DNA of 38,554 nucleotides from Imhoffiella purpurea. Lineage in GTDB: Bacteria; Pseudomonadota; Gammaproteobacteria; Chromatiales; Chromatiaceae. The stretch covers positions 1 through 38,554 of the forward strand of contig NZ_AONC01000043.1 of the NCBI RefSeq assembly GCF_000585215.1, read 5' to 3'. Both the position numbers and the translations under genes were made by a program. Positions within the stretch are counted from its first letter, which is position 1. Each line of letters opens with the position of its first letter. Positions 1 through 9,006 of the stretch are shown here, piece after piece. The notes beneath the pieces were generated by a model that searched no databases, was not told where the DNA came from, and saw only the letters and a list, made by a program, of their open reading frames with translations.

Positions 1-519
<519 letters not shown>

Positions 520-564
520 TCCATCCCCGGAATCGAGCCCCGCGAGGGGCTCCGCGAGATCCGA

Positions 565-595
565 GCCCGGCCAGTCGAACTGGCCGGGCTTTTTT
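565..595 (+). terminator. Intrinsic terminator of groEL
   Basis: A perfect 10-bp GC-rich stem (565-574 with 580-589), a 5-base TCGAA loop and a run of six T directly after it. This is the clearest intrinsic terminator in the window. It separates the groEL transcript from the btuB leader. Confidence 0.95.
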
Positions 596-622
596 CGTCC
601 GCCATCTCCACTCTGTCACGCA

Positions 623-651
623 TTGACCTACCACGAAAAAGAAAGGTTAAT
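623..651 (+). promoter_or_regulatory. Sigma70-like promoter for the btuB riboswitch transcript
   Basis: TTGACC at 623-628 and GTTAAT at 646-651 are separated by 17 bases. They lie between the groEL terminator and the first pairing element of the cobalamin riboswitch at 661. A start near 658 would put the whole aptamer in the 5' leader. The -35 matches 5 of 6 consensus bases and the -10 matches 4 of 6. Confidence 0.6.
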
Positions 652-660
652 AGCGCGCTC

Positions 661-866
661 GATCCTCAGGTGCCCTCCATGCCTTTCGGCACGAGGGTTG
701 AACGGGAAGCCGGTGCGTCATCCGCAAGGGACGGACAAACCCGGCGCTGCCCCCGCAACGGTAAACGAGTCGAAGACGCGACCTGATGCCACTGTGACCC
801 CGTCACGGGAAGGCGTTGCGTCCGGGCCTGTGCCCGCTCGTGAGCCCGGAGACCGGCCTGAGGATC
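661..866 (+). ncRNA. Cobalamin (AdoCbl) riboswitch aptamer
   Basis: All hallmark pieces appear in order. P1 is a perfect 10-bp pairing of 661-670 with 857-866. GGGAAGCCGGTG is at 704-715. The conserved core GCTGCCCCCGCAACGGTAA is at about 746-764. The B12-box region GCCACTGTGACCCCGTCACGGGAAGG is at about 788-813, and GAGCCCGGAGACCGG at about 842-856. The element lies 200 bases upstream of the btuB start codon. The family normally lowers expression of corrinoid uptake or synthesis genes when adenosylcobalamin is abundant, and that is the expected role here. Whether control reaches cobT-cobC-cobS as well cannot be told from the sequence. Confidence 0.95.
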
Positions 867-1027
867 TGGGCCGGCAGAACCGCCGCCGGATCCAGAGAGG
901 ATCCAGCTCGGCATGACGTTCGGCCCGTTCACCGGGGTCGCGAGGGGCGTCCGACCGGGATGACCGGCGCCCCGCGCCCAGGTAGCCCCGTCTTCGTCCA
1001 GCATCTCGCCACCCTTCTCGTTCGATG

Positions 1028-1045
1028 CCCTGCGGGTGTGCAGGG
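1028..1045 (+). promoter_or_regulatory. Hairpin just upstream of the btuB ribosome binding site
   Basis: CCCTGC (1028-1033) pairs perfectly with GCAGGG (1040-1045) across a 6-base loop. The likely Shine-Dalgarno GGAG is at 1055-1058 and the ATG at 1070. No intrinsic terminator with a T-run lies between the aptamer and the gene. This hairpin may therefore belong to a translation-controlling expression platform. A second potential hairpin, GGATCC-AGAGA-GGATCC, lies at 888-904. Confidence 0.4.
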
Positions 1046-1069
1046 ATCACAGCTGGAGTCCCTTTCGAC

Positions 1070-2950
1070 ATGAAGCATCCATTGACGCTGGCGGCACTGA
1101 CACTGCCGTTGGCCGGAAATCTCTTTGCCGACACCTCCCCCACCACGCTCGACACCGTGGTCGTCACCGCGACGCGCACGGCGACGCCCGCGACCGAATC
1201 GCTCGCCTCGGTCACCGTCATCGACCGCGCCGAGATCGAGCGTCGCCAGTCGCGTTCGGTTCCCGACCTGCTGCGCGGCGTCCCAGGCGTGACAGTCTCG
1301 CAGAACGGCGGAGCGGGACAGGTCGCCTCCGTCTCATTGCGCGGAACCAACTCGGATCATGTGCTGGTCCTGATCGACGGAGTACGCATCGGCTCGGCGA
1401 CCCTGGGCACCTCGCCCCTGCAGGATATCCCGATCGAACAGATCGAGCGGATCGAGGTCGTGCGCGGACCGCGATCCAGCCTCTACGGCTCGGAGGCGAT
1501 CGGCGGCGTCATCCAGATCTTCACCCGTCGCGGCGGCGGCCCATTGGCGCCGCGGCTGAGCGTCGGCGGCGGCAGCTTCGGAACACTCTCTGCCTCGGCC
1601 GGTCTCTCGGGCGGCGGCGAGAACGGCTGGTTCGACCTGGGCGCCAACGTCGAGCGCACCGACGGCATCGATGCCTGCGACGGGCGGCCCGCGCCCTATG
1701 CCGGCTGCGGCGTCTTCCAGAACGATCGTGACGGCTACCGCAACATCGGGGTCAATGTGCGCGGGGGCTATCGCTTCAGCGACTGGGCCTCGCTCGACCT
1801 GCATCTCTTGAGCTCGCAGAACCGCACCGAGTTCGACGGCACCATCTACGGCGGAAACCGCTCGCGCTCCGAGCAGCAGGTCCTCGGCGGAACCCTGACC
1901 CTGCAGCCCCTGTCGCCCTGGACTCTGACCCTCTCGGCCGGCCACAGCTGGGACAAGTATCGCGTCTATTTCGACGACGAGGCCGCCGGAATCGACGATC
2001 GCTTCATCGACAGCTTCGAAACCGAACGCGACACCTTCTCGCTCCAGAACGACCTGAATCTCGCCCCAGGACAGATGCTCACATTAGGACTCGATTACAC
2101 CAGGGACAGCGTCTCGGGAACCGTCGACTATGACAAGGACTCGCGCGACGATGTCGGGGTCTTCGGCGAGTACCAGGGCGCATTCGGCCCCACCAGCCTG
2201 ACACTCAGTCTGCGCCAGGACGACGACGAGCAGTTCGGCACCCATGCCACGGGAAGCGCCGCGCTCGGCTATCTCTTCGCCAACGGCATCCAGGTCTCGG
2301 CCTCCTACGGAACCGCCTTCAAGGCACCCGCCTTCAACGATCTCTACTATCCCAACTACGGCAACCCGGATCTGGATCCGGAGCAGTCGCACAGCCTGGA
2401 GCTCGGACTCAGGGGCGAGCTTCCGCTCGGAACCATCGGCCAGGGCGACTGGGAGTTGAGTCTCTACCAGACGGACATCGACGACCTCATCGCCTACGAC
2501 TCGACCTCCTACTCGGCCGCCAACATCCAGAGCGCCAGGATCCTAGGACTCGAGGCATCCGCCAATGCCAGGATCCTGGGCTGGGACCTTGGATCGACGC
2601 TCACCTTGCTGGATCCCGAGAACGATTCCGACGATGCCAACGACGGCAATCTGCTCCCGCGCCGCGCCGAGCAGACCTTCCAGCTCGACCTGGACCGCGC
2701 CTTCGACCGCTGGTCCTTCGGTGCCACCCTATTCGTCTCCGGCCGACGCTTCGACGACCTCGCCAACAGCGAACGGCTCGCCGGCTACAGCCTGGTGGAT
2801 CTGCGCGCCGAATATGCGATCGACGCCTCGTTGCGGCTCCAGGCCAGGCTGGAGAACGCCTTCGACGAGGACTATGAGACGGCCTACCTATACAATCGTC
2901 CCGGTCGGGCCTTCTACCTGACCTTGCGCTACGAGCCCGAGCTGCCCTGA
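1070..2950 (+). CDS. btuB: TonB-dependent vitamin B12 receptor BtuB
   Basis: Outer-membrane, TonB-driven transporter for corrinoids, 626 aa. The start at 1070 gives a normal signal peptide (MKHPLTLAALTLPLAGNLFA), is preceded by GGAG at 1055-1058, and is preferred to the in-frame ATG at 1025, which would add 15 odd residues. The mature N-terminus carries a TonB box-like LDTVVVTATRT. The plug domain follows, with VPDLLRGVPGVTVSQNGG, SLRGTNSDHVLVLIDGVR and IERIEVVRGPRSSLYGSEAIGG. The rest is a 22-strand-type barrel ending in an aromatic-rich terminal strand (FYLTLRYEPELP). Substrate assignment rests on the cobalamin riboswitch upstream and the cobTCS genes downstream; barrel sequence alone would only say TonB receptor. 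An inverted repeat (CCGGGGAA/TTCCCCGG, 2964-2996) without a T-run follows the stop. Confidence 0.9.
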   Translation: MKHPLTLAALTLPLAGNLFADTSPTTLDTVVVTATRTATPATESLASVTVIDRAEIERRQSRSVPDLLRGVPGVTVSQNGGAGQVASVSLRGTNSDHVLVLIDGVRIGSATLGTSPLQDIPIEQIERIEVVRGPRSSLYGSEAIGGVIQIFTRRGGGPLAPRLSVGGGSFGTLSASAGLSGGGENGWFDLGANVERTDGIDACDGRPAPYAGCGVFQNDRDGYRNIGVNVRGGYRFSDWASLDLHLLSSQNRTEFDGTIYGGNRSRSEQQVLGGTLTLQPLSPWTLTLSAGHSWDKYRVYFDDEAAGIDDRFIDSFETERDTFSLQNDLNLAPGQMLTLGLDYTRDSVSGTVDYDKDSRDDVGVFGEYQGAFGPTSLTLSLRQDDDEQFGTHATGSAALGYLFANGIQVSASYGTAFKAPAFNDLYYPNYGNPDLDPEQSHSLELGLRGELPLGTIGQGDWELSLYQTDIDDLIAYDSTSYSAANIQSARILGLEASANARILGWDLGSTLTLLDPENDSDDANDGNLLPRRAEQTFQLDLDRAFDRWSFGATLFVSGRRFDDLANSERLAGYSLVDLRAEYAIDASLRLQARLENAFDEDYETAYLYNRPGRAFYLTLRYEPELP

Positions 2951-3132
2951 AGGCATTCTCGGCCCGGGGAAACGCGATCGATGCACAGTTCCCCGGCGCT
3001 CGCTCAATCAATAGATAGATCAAACATGCATAACGACAGATCACGTCTCGTTCAGAAGACGGCACCACTGATACACCCAGCCGCGCTCGCCGATCATCTC
3101 CCGATTCTCATGACCGTCCAGGAGATCGACCG

Positions 3133-4188
3133 ATGATGGAAGCGCTTCTCTGGGTCAAGGACCCCATTCTCCCGATCGACGCCATGGCCGCGGAGGCCGC
3201 CCGCCGACGCCAGGATCAACTGACCAAGCCGCGCGGATCGCTCGGCCGTCTCGAGGAGATGGCGATCAAGCTCGCCGGCATGCAGGGCTCCTCGGCACCC
3301 TCTCCGGACCCGGTCCACATCCTCCAGTTCATGTCCGATCACGGCGTCGCCGCCGAGGGGATATCGGTCTACCCGCAGGAGGTGACCATCCAGATGCTGC
3401 GCAACATCGCGCGAGGCGGGGCCGCCGTCTCGGTGATGGCCGAGGCGGTCGGCGCGCGGATGGAGATCATCGACCTGGGCATCGCGACCGACCCCGGCCC
3501 GGTCGAGAACGTCCGCTCCGAGCGGCTCGGATTCGGCACCGGAAACATCGCCCGCGAGCCGGCCATGACCGAGGAACAGCTGGTGGCCGCCATGAACGCG
3601 GGCCGCTCCGGGGTGGAGCGCGCGCTGAGCAGCGGCGCCCGAATGCTGATCTGCGGCGAAATGGGCATCGGCAACACCACACCCGCCACCGCGGTCGCCT
3701 GCGCCCTGCTGGACAGACCGGCCGCCGACCTGGTGGGGCCGGGCACCGGGCTCGACGCCGAGGGGCTGGAACGCAAGCGCCGCGCCGTGGAGGCCGCGCT
3801 CGAACTGCATCTCGCCCCCGGTCGCTCGATCCTGGAACTGCTCGCCCGGCTCGGCGGATTCGACATCGTCGCCACCACGGGTGCCTACATCACGGCGGCC
3901 CAGCGCGGACTGCCGATCCTGGTGGACGGATTCATCATGAGCGCGGCCGCGCTCGCCGCCGTCCGTCTGCAGCCCGAGGTGCGCAACTGGATGATCTTCT
4001 CGCACACCTCGGCCGAGCCGGGTCATAGGCTCATGATGGAGGCCCTCGACGCGGACCCCTACCTGAATCTCGGGATGCGTCTGGGCGAGGCCACGGGCGG
4101 CGAGGCGCTGGTGCCGCTGCTGCGTCTCGCCTGTGTCGTCCATCAGAGGATGGCGACCTTTTCAGAAGCCGGCGTAACCGAGGTCTAG
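3133..4188 (+). CDS. cobT: Nicotinate-nucleotide--dimethylbenzimidazole phosphoribosyltransferase CobT
   Basis: 351 aa, the usual length of CobT. It transfers phosphoribosyl from nicotinate mononucleotide to 5,6-dimethylbenzimidazole (or another base) to give alpha-ribazole phosphate, activating the lower ligand of cobalamin in the cytoplasm. Visible family marks are the N-terminal LTKPRGSLGRLEE, FMSDHGVAAEGIS, the GEMGIGNTTPATAVACAL segment, and LGMRLGEATGGEA near the C-terminus, which carries the catalytic Glu of the GEGTG-type motif. AGGAG at 3120-3124 sits 8 bases before the ATG; a second ATG follows directly at 3136. cobC starts 4 bases after the stop. cobU is not in the window. Confidence 0.95.
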   Translation: MMEALLWVKDPILPIDAMAAEAARRRQDQLTKPRGSLGRLEEMAIKLAGMQGSSAPSPDPVHILQFMSDHGVAAEGISVYPQEVTIQMLRNIARGGAAVSVMAEAVGARMEIIDLGIATDPGPVENVRSERLGFGTGNIAREPAMTEEQLVAAMNAGRSGVERALSSGARMLICGEMGIGNTTPATAVACALLDRPAADLVGPGTGLDAEGLERKRRAVEAALELHLAPGRSILELLARLGGFDIVATTGAYITAAQRGLPILVDGFIMSAAALAAVRLQPEVRNWMIFSHTSAEPGHRLMMEALDADPYLNLGMRLGEATGGEALVPLLRLACVVHQRMATFSEAGVTEV

Positions 4189-4192
4189 GCGA

Positions 4193-4777
4193 ATGAACGA
4201 GCGCCTCCTAGATCTGTTGCGCCACGGCGAAGTCCAGGGTGGCGCTCGATTCCGTGGCGATCAGGACGACCCGCTGAGCGAGCGTGGCTGGGAGCAGATG
4301 CGGCTCGCCACCGAGTCCGCCTGCGACTGGACCGAGATCATCAGCTCGCCCTCCTGCCGCTGCGCCGATTTCGCCCGCGATCTGGCCCAGAGGCTCGGGG
4401 TTCCTTTCGGCCTGGAGCCGGCGATCACCGAACGCCGTTTCGGCGACTGGGAGGGACTGGCGGCCTATGAGATTCCCACCGACGAGCTCTCGCGCTTCTG
4501 GGACGACCCGGTCGGCTACACACCGCCCGGCGGCGAGCCCTTCGCCGATTTCCGCGACCGGGTGCGCCAGGCCCGGCACGACATCCTCAAAGGCTGCGGC
4601 CAGCATCCGCTGCTGGTGACCCACGGCGGCGTGATCCGCATGCTGGTCGCCGAAACGCTGCGGATGCCGGACGACGCCATCCTGCTGGTCGAGGCGCCCT
4701 ACGCCTGTCGCACCCGGCTGCGCATCCCGGAACCGCCCGGACGTCCGAGCCTGGTGTTCCATCGGGCACCCGAATGA
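4193..4777 (+). CDS. cobC: Alpha-ribazole phosphatase-like histidine phosphatase CobC
   Basis: 194 aa, histidine phosphatase (phosphoglycerate mutase-like) fold. The N-terminal LLRHGEV motif holds the catalytic His. FRGDQDDPLSERGWEQM is the usual next block, ITERRFGDWEG the acid-containing block, and LLVTHGGVIRML the second His. In the cobalamin pathway CobC removes phosphate from alpha-ribazole phosphate or from adenosylcobalamin 5'-phosphate. The fold alone would allow other phosphatases; the position between cobT and cobS, with an ATGA overlap into cobS, decides the call. A GAGGTC sequence overlapping the cobT stop serves as ribosome site. Confidence 0.88.
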   Translation: MNERLLDLLRHGEVQGGARFRGDQDDPLSERGWEQMRLATESACDWTEIISSPSCRCADFARDLAQRLGVPFGLEPAITERRFGDWEGLAAYEIPTDELSRFWDDPVGYTPPGGEPFADFRDRVRQARHDILKGCGQHPLLVTHGGVIRMLVAETLRMPDDAILLVEAPYACRTRLRIPEPPGRPSLVFHRAPE

Positions 4778-5526
4778 GCCCGCGTCCGCTCTGGATCGCG
4801 GGCCGTCTGCTGACCCGGCTGCCCTTCCCGGATCCGGGCCGGGAGACGCCGGCCGAGACCGGCCGCTCGGTGGTCTGGTATCCGCTCGTGGGCCTGATCA
4901 TGGGGACACTGCTGGCGCTGGCCGGCACGGCCCTCGATCATGCCGATGCCGGGGTCGCGGCGGCCCTGATCCTGATCCTCTGGGTCTGGTCGAGCGGCGG
5001 CATCCATCTCGACGGCCTGGGCGACAGCGCCGACGCCTGGGTCGGCGGACTCGGCAGCCGCGAGCGCACCCTCGACATCATGAAGGATCCGCGCTGCGGC
5101 CCGGCCGCGGTCAGCGCCATCGTCCTGGTCCTGATCGCCAAATGGTCCGGAATCCAGGCCCTGATGAGCGGTGACGCCCCCTGGATGCTGGTGCTCATGC
5201 CCTTCGTCGGGCGGATGCAGCTGTCCTGGCTGCTGCTCACCACGCCCTATGCCCGCGAGCAGGGCATGGCGGCCGACCAGTCGCGTCACCTTCCGCGGCG
5301 CGCCACCTGGCTCTCGACCCTGGCAAGTGCCTTCCTCTGCCTCCTCCTGAGCGGCTGGGCGGGTCTGATTCTGCTGGGTCTGACGCTCTCGATCCTCATC
5401 CTGGCCAGACGCCGCATGCTGGACCGGATCGCCGGATTCACCGGCGACACGGCCGGCGCGCTGGTCGAGATCACCGAGACCCTGGTGCTGCTGACCTGCG
5501 CGATCCTCGCCGCCCCGGACGTCTGA
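4774..5526 (+). CDS. cobS: Adenosylcobinamide-GDP ribazoletransferase (cobalamin synthase) CobS
   Basis: 250 aa polytopic inner-membrane enzyme that joins adenosylcobinamide-GDP to alpha-ribazole (or its phosphate), the last joining step of cobalamin assembly. Recognisable blocks are LLTRLPFPDP at the N-terminus, the Gly-rich first membrane segment WYPLVGLIMGTLLALAG, the conserved GGIHLDGLGDSADAW motif with acidic metal-site residues, and IMKDPRCGPAAVSAIVLVL. Several further hydrophobic helices follow. It overlaps cobC by 4 bases, so translation is coupled. Together with btuB upstream, the unit can salvage cobinamide-type corrinoids if cobU is present elsewhere. Confidence 0.95.
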   Translation: MSPRPLWIAGRLLTRLPFPDPGRETPAETGRSVVWYPLVGLIMGTLLALAGTALDHADAGVAAALILILWVWSSGGIHLDGLGDSADAWVGGLGSRERTLDIMKDPRCGPAAVSAIVLVLIAKWSGIQALMSGDAPWMLVLMPFVGRMQLSWLLLTTPYAREQGMAADQSRHLPRRATWLSTLASAFLCLLLSGWAGLILLGLTLSILILARRRMLDRIAGFTGDTAGALVEITETLVLLTCAILAAPDV

Positions 5527-5622
5527 ATTTCCATTCGCGGGGGTCATTTTCGTAGAATAGCGCCCCCGATCGGCCTTGATTCATGGCAAGCACCTGACTT
5601 TACTGATAATCTCACTCTAAAG

Positions 5623-5638
5623 CCGACCTATCGGTCGG
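5623..5638. repeat. Short perfect inverted repeat upstream of the WGR gene
   Basis: CCGACC (5623-5628), a TATC loop and GGTCGG (5633-5638) lie in the 225-base gap between cobS and the WGR gene. This gap is more AT-rich than its neighbours (around CTTTACTGATAATCTCACTC) and probably holds the promoter. The repeat could be an operator or an RNA hairpin; nothing in the sequence decides. Confidence 0.3.
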
Positions 5639-5751
5639 TCGTGAGAGCGTCGGCCACTGACCCGATCGGTTCACCGAACGAGCCGCCACCAGGACCGGCA
5701 AACAGATCGAGGGCGCCCGATCAGTCGCGACGCCAGGAGAATGTGGGACCC

Positions 5752-5991
5752 ATGTATCGCTGGATCCAGCCAGAAAAAGACCGTTATTATCAGGCACATC
5801 TGGTGGAAGACCTGTTCGGTGACTGGACCCTCGTCGCCTGCTGGGGCGATCTGCACTCACGCCGGAGCCAGGTGCGCAAGACCGGCGTTTCCTCCTATGC
5901 GGCCGGCCTCGAACGTCTCAAGGCGATCGACAGACGTCGCAGACAGAGCGGATACCGTCTGGTCCAGGAATCGCCCGAACGCATCAACTGA
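5752..5991 (+). CDS. Small stand-alone WGR-domain protein
   Basis: 79 aa. The sequence RYYQAHLVEDLFGDWTLV, then ACWGDLHSRRSQVRKTG, then a helical tail ending RRRQSGYRLV, follows the layout of WGR domains (beta-strands, Trp-Gly-X signature, basic helix). The third signature residue is Asp instead of Arg (WGD). WGR domains bind nucleic acid in PARPs and MolR-type regulators; short single-domain bacterial versions are common and of unknown role. The start at 5752 follows an AGGAGA at 5733-5738, with rather long spacing. An in-frame GTG at 5641 would add 37 low-complexity residues and is less likely. Convergent with comEC, whose stop lies 19 bases away. Confidence 0.75.
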   Translation: MYRWIQPEKDRYYQAHLVEDLFGDWTLVACWGDLHSRRSQVRKTGVSSYAAGLERLKAIDRRRRQSGYRLVQESPERIN

Positions 5992-6009
5992 ACCGCCCGC
6001 CCCGAACGC

Positions 6010-8292
6010 TCAGGGCCGATGGATCCAGATCCCGGCGGCCTGCGAGCGCCATCCGGTCGGCCCCTCGATCCCGCCATCCGCCTTCAGCCTCACTTCGATC
6101 GCTCCCGCAGTCGCCGTGTTCATGCTATCCGCACCGGATGCGTCCACCCTATCGCGAACCTCCGGGGACGGAAAACCGAAACGATTGGCGTACCCGGACG
6201 CATAGAGGACCCATTCGGGAGCGACCCGATCGATGAAGACCGCCGAGGTCGAGGTCGCGCTGCCGTGATGTCCCGCCACCAGGATCTCGCTGCGCAGATC
6301 GTCCCCGAAACGCTCGACCAGACGCGCCTCGACCGCCCTGCCCACGTCCCCGGTCATGAGGATCGACCGCCCGCCGGCGGTGATTCGGAGCACGCAGGAG
6401 GCATCGTTGCCCTGCCCACCCACCGTCTCCGGATGGAGAAAACGGAACTCCACTCCGGACCAGCGCCAGAAGTCGCCGGAACGACAGGGTGTCGCGCCCG
6501 GCAGATCGAGCGCCTCCGGCTCCCCGCTCTGGATCGCCCCCACCTCGATCTCCCGAATCAAGGCCGAGGCACCTCCCGAATGGTCGCGGTCGGCGTGGCT
6601 GATCACCAGCCGATCGATACGCTCGATCCCCTTGGCGCGAAGAAAGGGAAGAACAATCTGCCGGCCGGTATCGAAACCGCCTGGATAGCGAGGTCCGGTG
6701 TCGAAGATCAAGGTGCCGTCACGCGTCCGGACCAGGATCGCCAGCCCCTGCCCCACATCGAGGAGATGGACCCAGGCCGCGCCATATGGAGGAACGGATG
6801 GAGGCAACAAGGGTACCGGCAGCAGCAGGATCAGACCCAGCCAGCGTCCGGGCAGACCCCGCGGAGCCAGGAGCAAGAGCGCGCCAGCAACCGCGACGAC
6901 CCAAGCCCATAGAGGCCGCTCGGACAAGGAATAGGCGGCCCAATCCTGCCCGCCGAGCCACACCAGCCCATGCAGACAGCGGCCGAGCAAATCCGAGATC
7001 AGCACGAGCGGCAGCGAAGCGCCCGGAATCAGGCTCAGCAGACTGGCGAGCAGAACCAGCGGCAGCAGCAGACCGAACAGAGGAACCGCGACCAAATTGA
7101 CCAGGGGCGCAATCACCGAGGCGCGATCGAAGAAGAGCAGAACCAGGGGCGCCAGCCCGATGGCGACGACCCACTGGGCCCGCCACCAGATGGCCAGGCG
7201 GCCCCTGCGCCCCAACCGCTGCCCGAGCCCGAACAGCAGCAGGCCGACGGCCCCGAAGGAGAGCCAGAACCCGTAGGACAGCACCGCCAGCGGATCCCAG
7301 ATCACCACGGCCAATAGCGCCATGGACCAGGCGTGATAGGGTCTCAGCGCCCTTCCCCAATAAAGGGCGCCGAGCAGTACCGCGAGCATGATGAGCGCGC
7401 GTTGGGTGGAGACGGCGAAACCGGCCAGGGCCGCATAGCCCAGGGCTGCCAGCAGGGCGGCGATCGCGGCGGCACGCGGCGCGGCCATGAGCAGTGCCAG
7501 CCGACCGCCGCACGACCAGAGCCAGCGCACGGCCAGCCAGACGCCACCGGCGATCAGCCCGACGTGCAGACCCGAGATGGCGACCAGGTGATTGGTCCCG
7601 GTGCGGGTCAAGGCGTCCCAGTCGTCCGCGTCGAGCCCGGATCGGTCCCCGACGGTCAGCGCCCGGATCAGTCCGGCGGCCGGCGCACCCTCCAGCACCT
7701 GATCGATATGCTCGGACAGACGCTGGCGCCAGCGCGCGAGCCGATAGGACCCCGGCCCGGCATCCAGACGCTCCGCACCCTTGCGCACATAGCCGGTCGC
7801 CCCGACCCCCTGCTCGAACAGCCAGCGCTCGTAGTCGAAACCGCCCGGATTGGCGTAACCGTGCGGCGGCTTGAGACGGACCTCGAGCCGCCAGCGCTCT
7901 CCGGCCCGGAGAACCGGTGCATCACGGTACCAGGAGAGGCGTACCCGCCCTCGAAACGGCAAGGGCGCGCCCCCATTGAGAGAGCGCTCGACGTCGAACA
8001 GAAAGCGCCTGGCCCCACCCGACCGGACCGGGATCGAGGCGATGCGTCCCTCGATCGTCAGAGAGGTTCGAGCCAGGGTCTCGGGGAAGGGATCGCTCGA
8101 CGTCCGCGGGACATGGATCTGCCCCCAAGCGAGACCCAGCGCAAAGGCCGCGATCAAGGACCATCCATAATCTTTGCACCGGAGCCCAAGCGCGGTTAGG
8201 ATCGCCGCGGCAACGGCCCAGGCCGGCATGCCGGGCGAGAGATAGAGGCTCAGGACCCCGGCGACGAAGACCGGCGGCCAGAGCCGTTTCAT
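6010..8292 (-). CDS. comEC: DNA internalization-related competence protein ComEC/Rec2
   Basis: 760 aa from the ATG at 8292, chosen because MKRLWPPVFVAGVLSLYLSP begins the usual N-terminal membrane helices and GAGGG lies just upstream. An in-frame upstream start at 8334 is possible. ComEC forms the inner-membrane channel for single-stranded DNA in natural transformation. The order is: N-terminal helices, an OB-like soluble segment (TLARTSLTIEGRIASIPV), the competence membrane domain with LTRTGTNHLVAISGLHVGLIAGG, many hydrophobic helices, and a C-terminal metallo-beta-lactamase-like domain. That last domain has LLDVGQGLAILVRT, LIFDTGPR and the metal motif SHADRDHSGG. All parts look intact. Transcribed away from the DUF2062 gene. 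Confidence 0.95.
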   Translation of the reverse strand: MKRLWPPVFVAGVLSLYLSPGMPAWAVAAAILTALGLRCKDYGWSLIAAFALGLAWGQIHVPRTSSDPFPETLARTSLTIEGRIASIPVRSGGARRFLFDVERSLNGGAPLPFRGRVRLSWYRDAPVLRAGERWRLEVRLKPPHGYANPGGFDYERWLFEQGVGATGYVRKGAERLDAGPGSYRLARWRQRLSEHIDQVLEGAPAAGLIRALTVGDRSGLDADDWDALTRTGTNHLVAISGLHVGLIAGGVWLAVRWLWSCGGRLALLMAAPRAAAIAALLAALGYAALAGFAVSTQRALIMLAVLLGALYWGRALRPYHAWSMALLAVVIWDPLAVLSYGFWLSFGAVGLLLFGLGQRLGRRGRLAIWWRAQWVVAIGLAPLVLLFFDRASVIAPLVNLVAVPLFGLLLPLVLLASLLSLIPGASLPLVLISDLLGRCLHGLVWLGGQDWAAYSLSERPLWAWVVAVAGALLLLAPRGLPGRWLGLILLLPVPLLPPSVPPYGAAWVHLLDVGQGLAILVRTRDGTLIFDTGPRYPGGFDTGRQIVLPFLRAKGIERIDRLVISHADRDHSGGASALIREIEVGAIQSGEPEALDLPGATPCRSGDFWRWSGVEFRFLHPETVGGQGNDASCVLRITAGGRSILMTGDVGRAVEARLVERFGDDLRSEILVAGHHGSATSTSAVFIDRVAPEWVLYASGYANRFGFPSPEVRDRVDASGADSMNTATAGAIEVRLKADGGIEGPTGWRSQAAGIWIHRP

Positions 8293-8451
8293 CGACCCTC
8301 GACCGCTACACGAGCCTGCTCGGGCCACCGCCAAAGAGCAGGCCGACGCCGATGAACGAAATGTTGCCGACGAGGTGGATCGATCGAGCCGGACACGGCT
8401 AATCTACCCGTGCGCCATCCGGCCGAAACCCAGAACGAGCGAACCTGCCGA

Positions 8452-9006
8452 GTGAAAAAATGGCTGAAACGGGTCATGCCGACCCCCAAGTCGATCCTTG
8501 AGAATCGCTATCTTGGCATCTTCGGCAAGCTGCTGCACGACCCCAACCTCTGGCATCTCAATCGGCATTCGGTCGCCGGTGCCTTCGGGATCGGACTCTT
8601 CGTCATGTATCTGCCGCCCGTCGGCCACACCTTCATCGTGGGCGCGCTGGCCATCTATCTGCGCGTGAATCTGCCGATCTCACAGGCCCTGGTCTGGATC
8701 TCCAATCCAGTGACCATCCCGCCCATGTTCTATTTCGCCTATCTGGTCGGCTGCTGGATCCTCGGGATCCATGCGGAGGGATTCAACGTCCATTTCTGGC
8801 TGGACTGGCACAACTGGCTCGCGGTCACCGCGCCGGTGATGCTGGGCAGCCTCATCTGCGGCGCCGTCTGCGGCATCCTGGGATATCTGACCATCCAGAT
8901 CATCTGGCGCTGGAAACTGATGCGCCAGATCCAGGCCCGCAAGGAGCGTTATCGGGCGATGGCCGCGTCGCGGACCAGCGACCCGTCGTCCAAGCGCCAG
9001 ATCTGA
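8452..9006 (+). CDS. DUF2062 membrane protein
   Basis: 184 aa. It starts [15 protein letters not shown] from a GTG, matching the basic N-terminus usual for the family (K-W-L-K-R-x-x-P). The in-frame GTG at 8410 would add 14 residues. The conserved [24 protein letters not shown] and [19 protein letters not shown] blocks are characteristic of DUF2062. Two to four membrane helices are visible, including one at [23 protein letters not shown], followed by a basic cytoplasmic tail. The family function is unknown; in gammaproteobacteria it is often found near comEC and lolCDE, as here. The last 58 bases of the coding sequence overlap the 3' end of lolD on the other strand. Confidence 0.88.
   Translation: MKKWLKRVMPTPKSILENRYLGIFGKLLHDPNLWHLNRHSVAGAFGIGLFVMYLPPVGHTFIVGALAIYLRVNLPISQALVWISNPVTIPPMFYFAYLVGCWILGIHAEGFNVHFWLDWHNWLAVTAPVMLGSLICGAVCGILGYLTIQIIWRWKLMRQIQARKERYRAMAASRTSDPSSKRQI

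Noticed and set aside
2964..2996. Inverted repeat after btuB as an intrinsic terminator
   Set aside because: The stem is 8 bp with a 17-base loop and no T-run follows; evidence is too weak to list it as a terminator.
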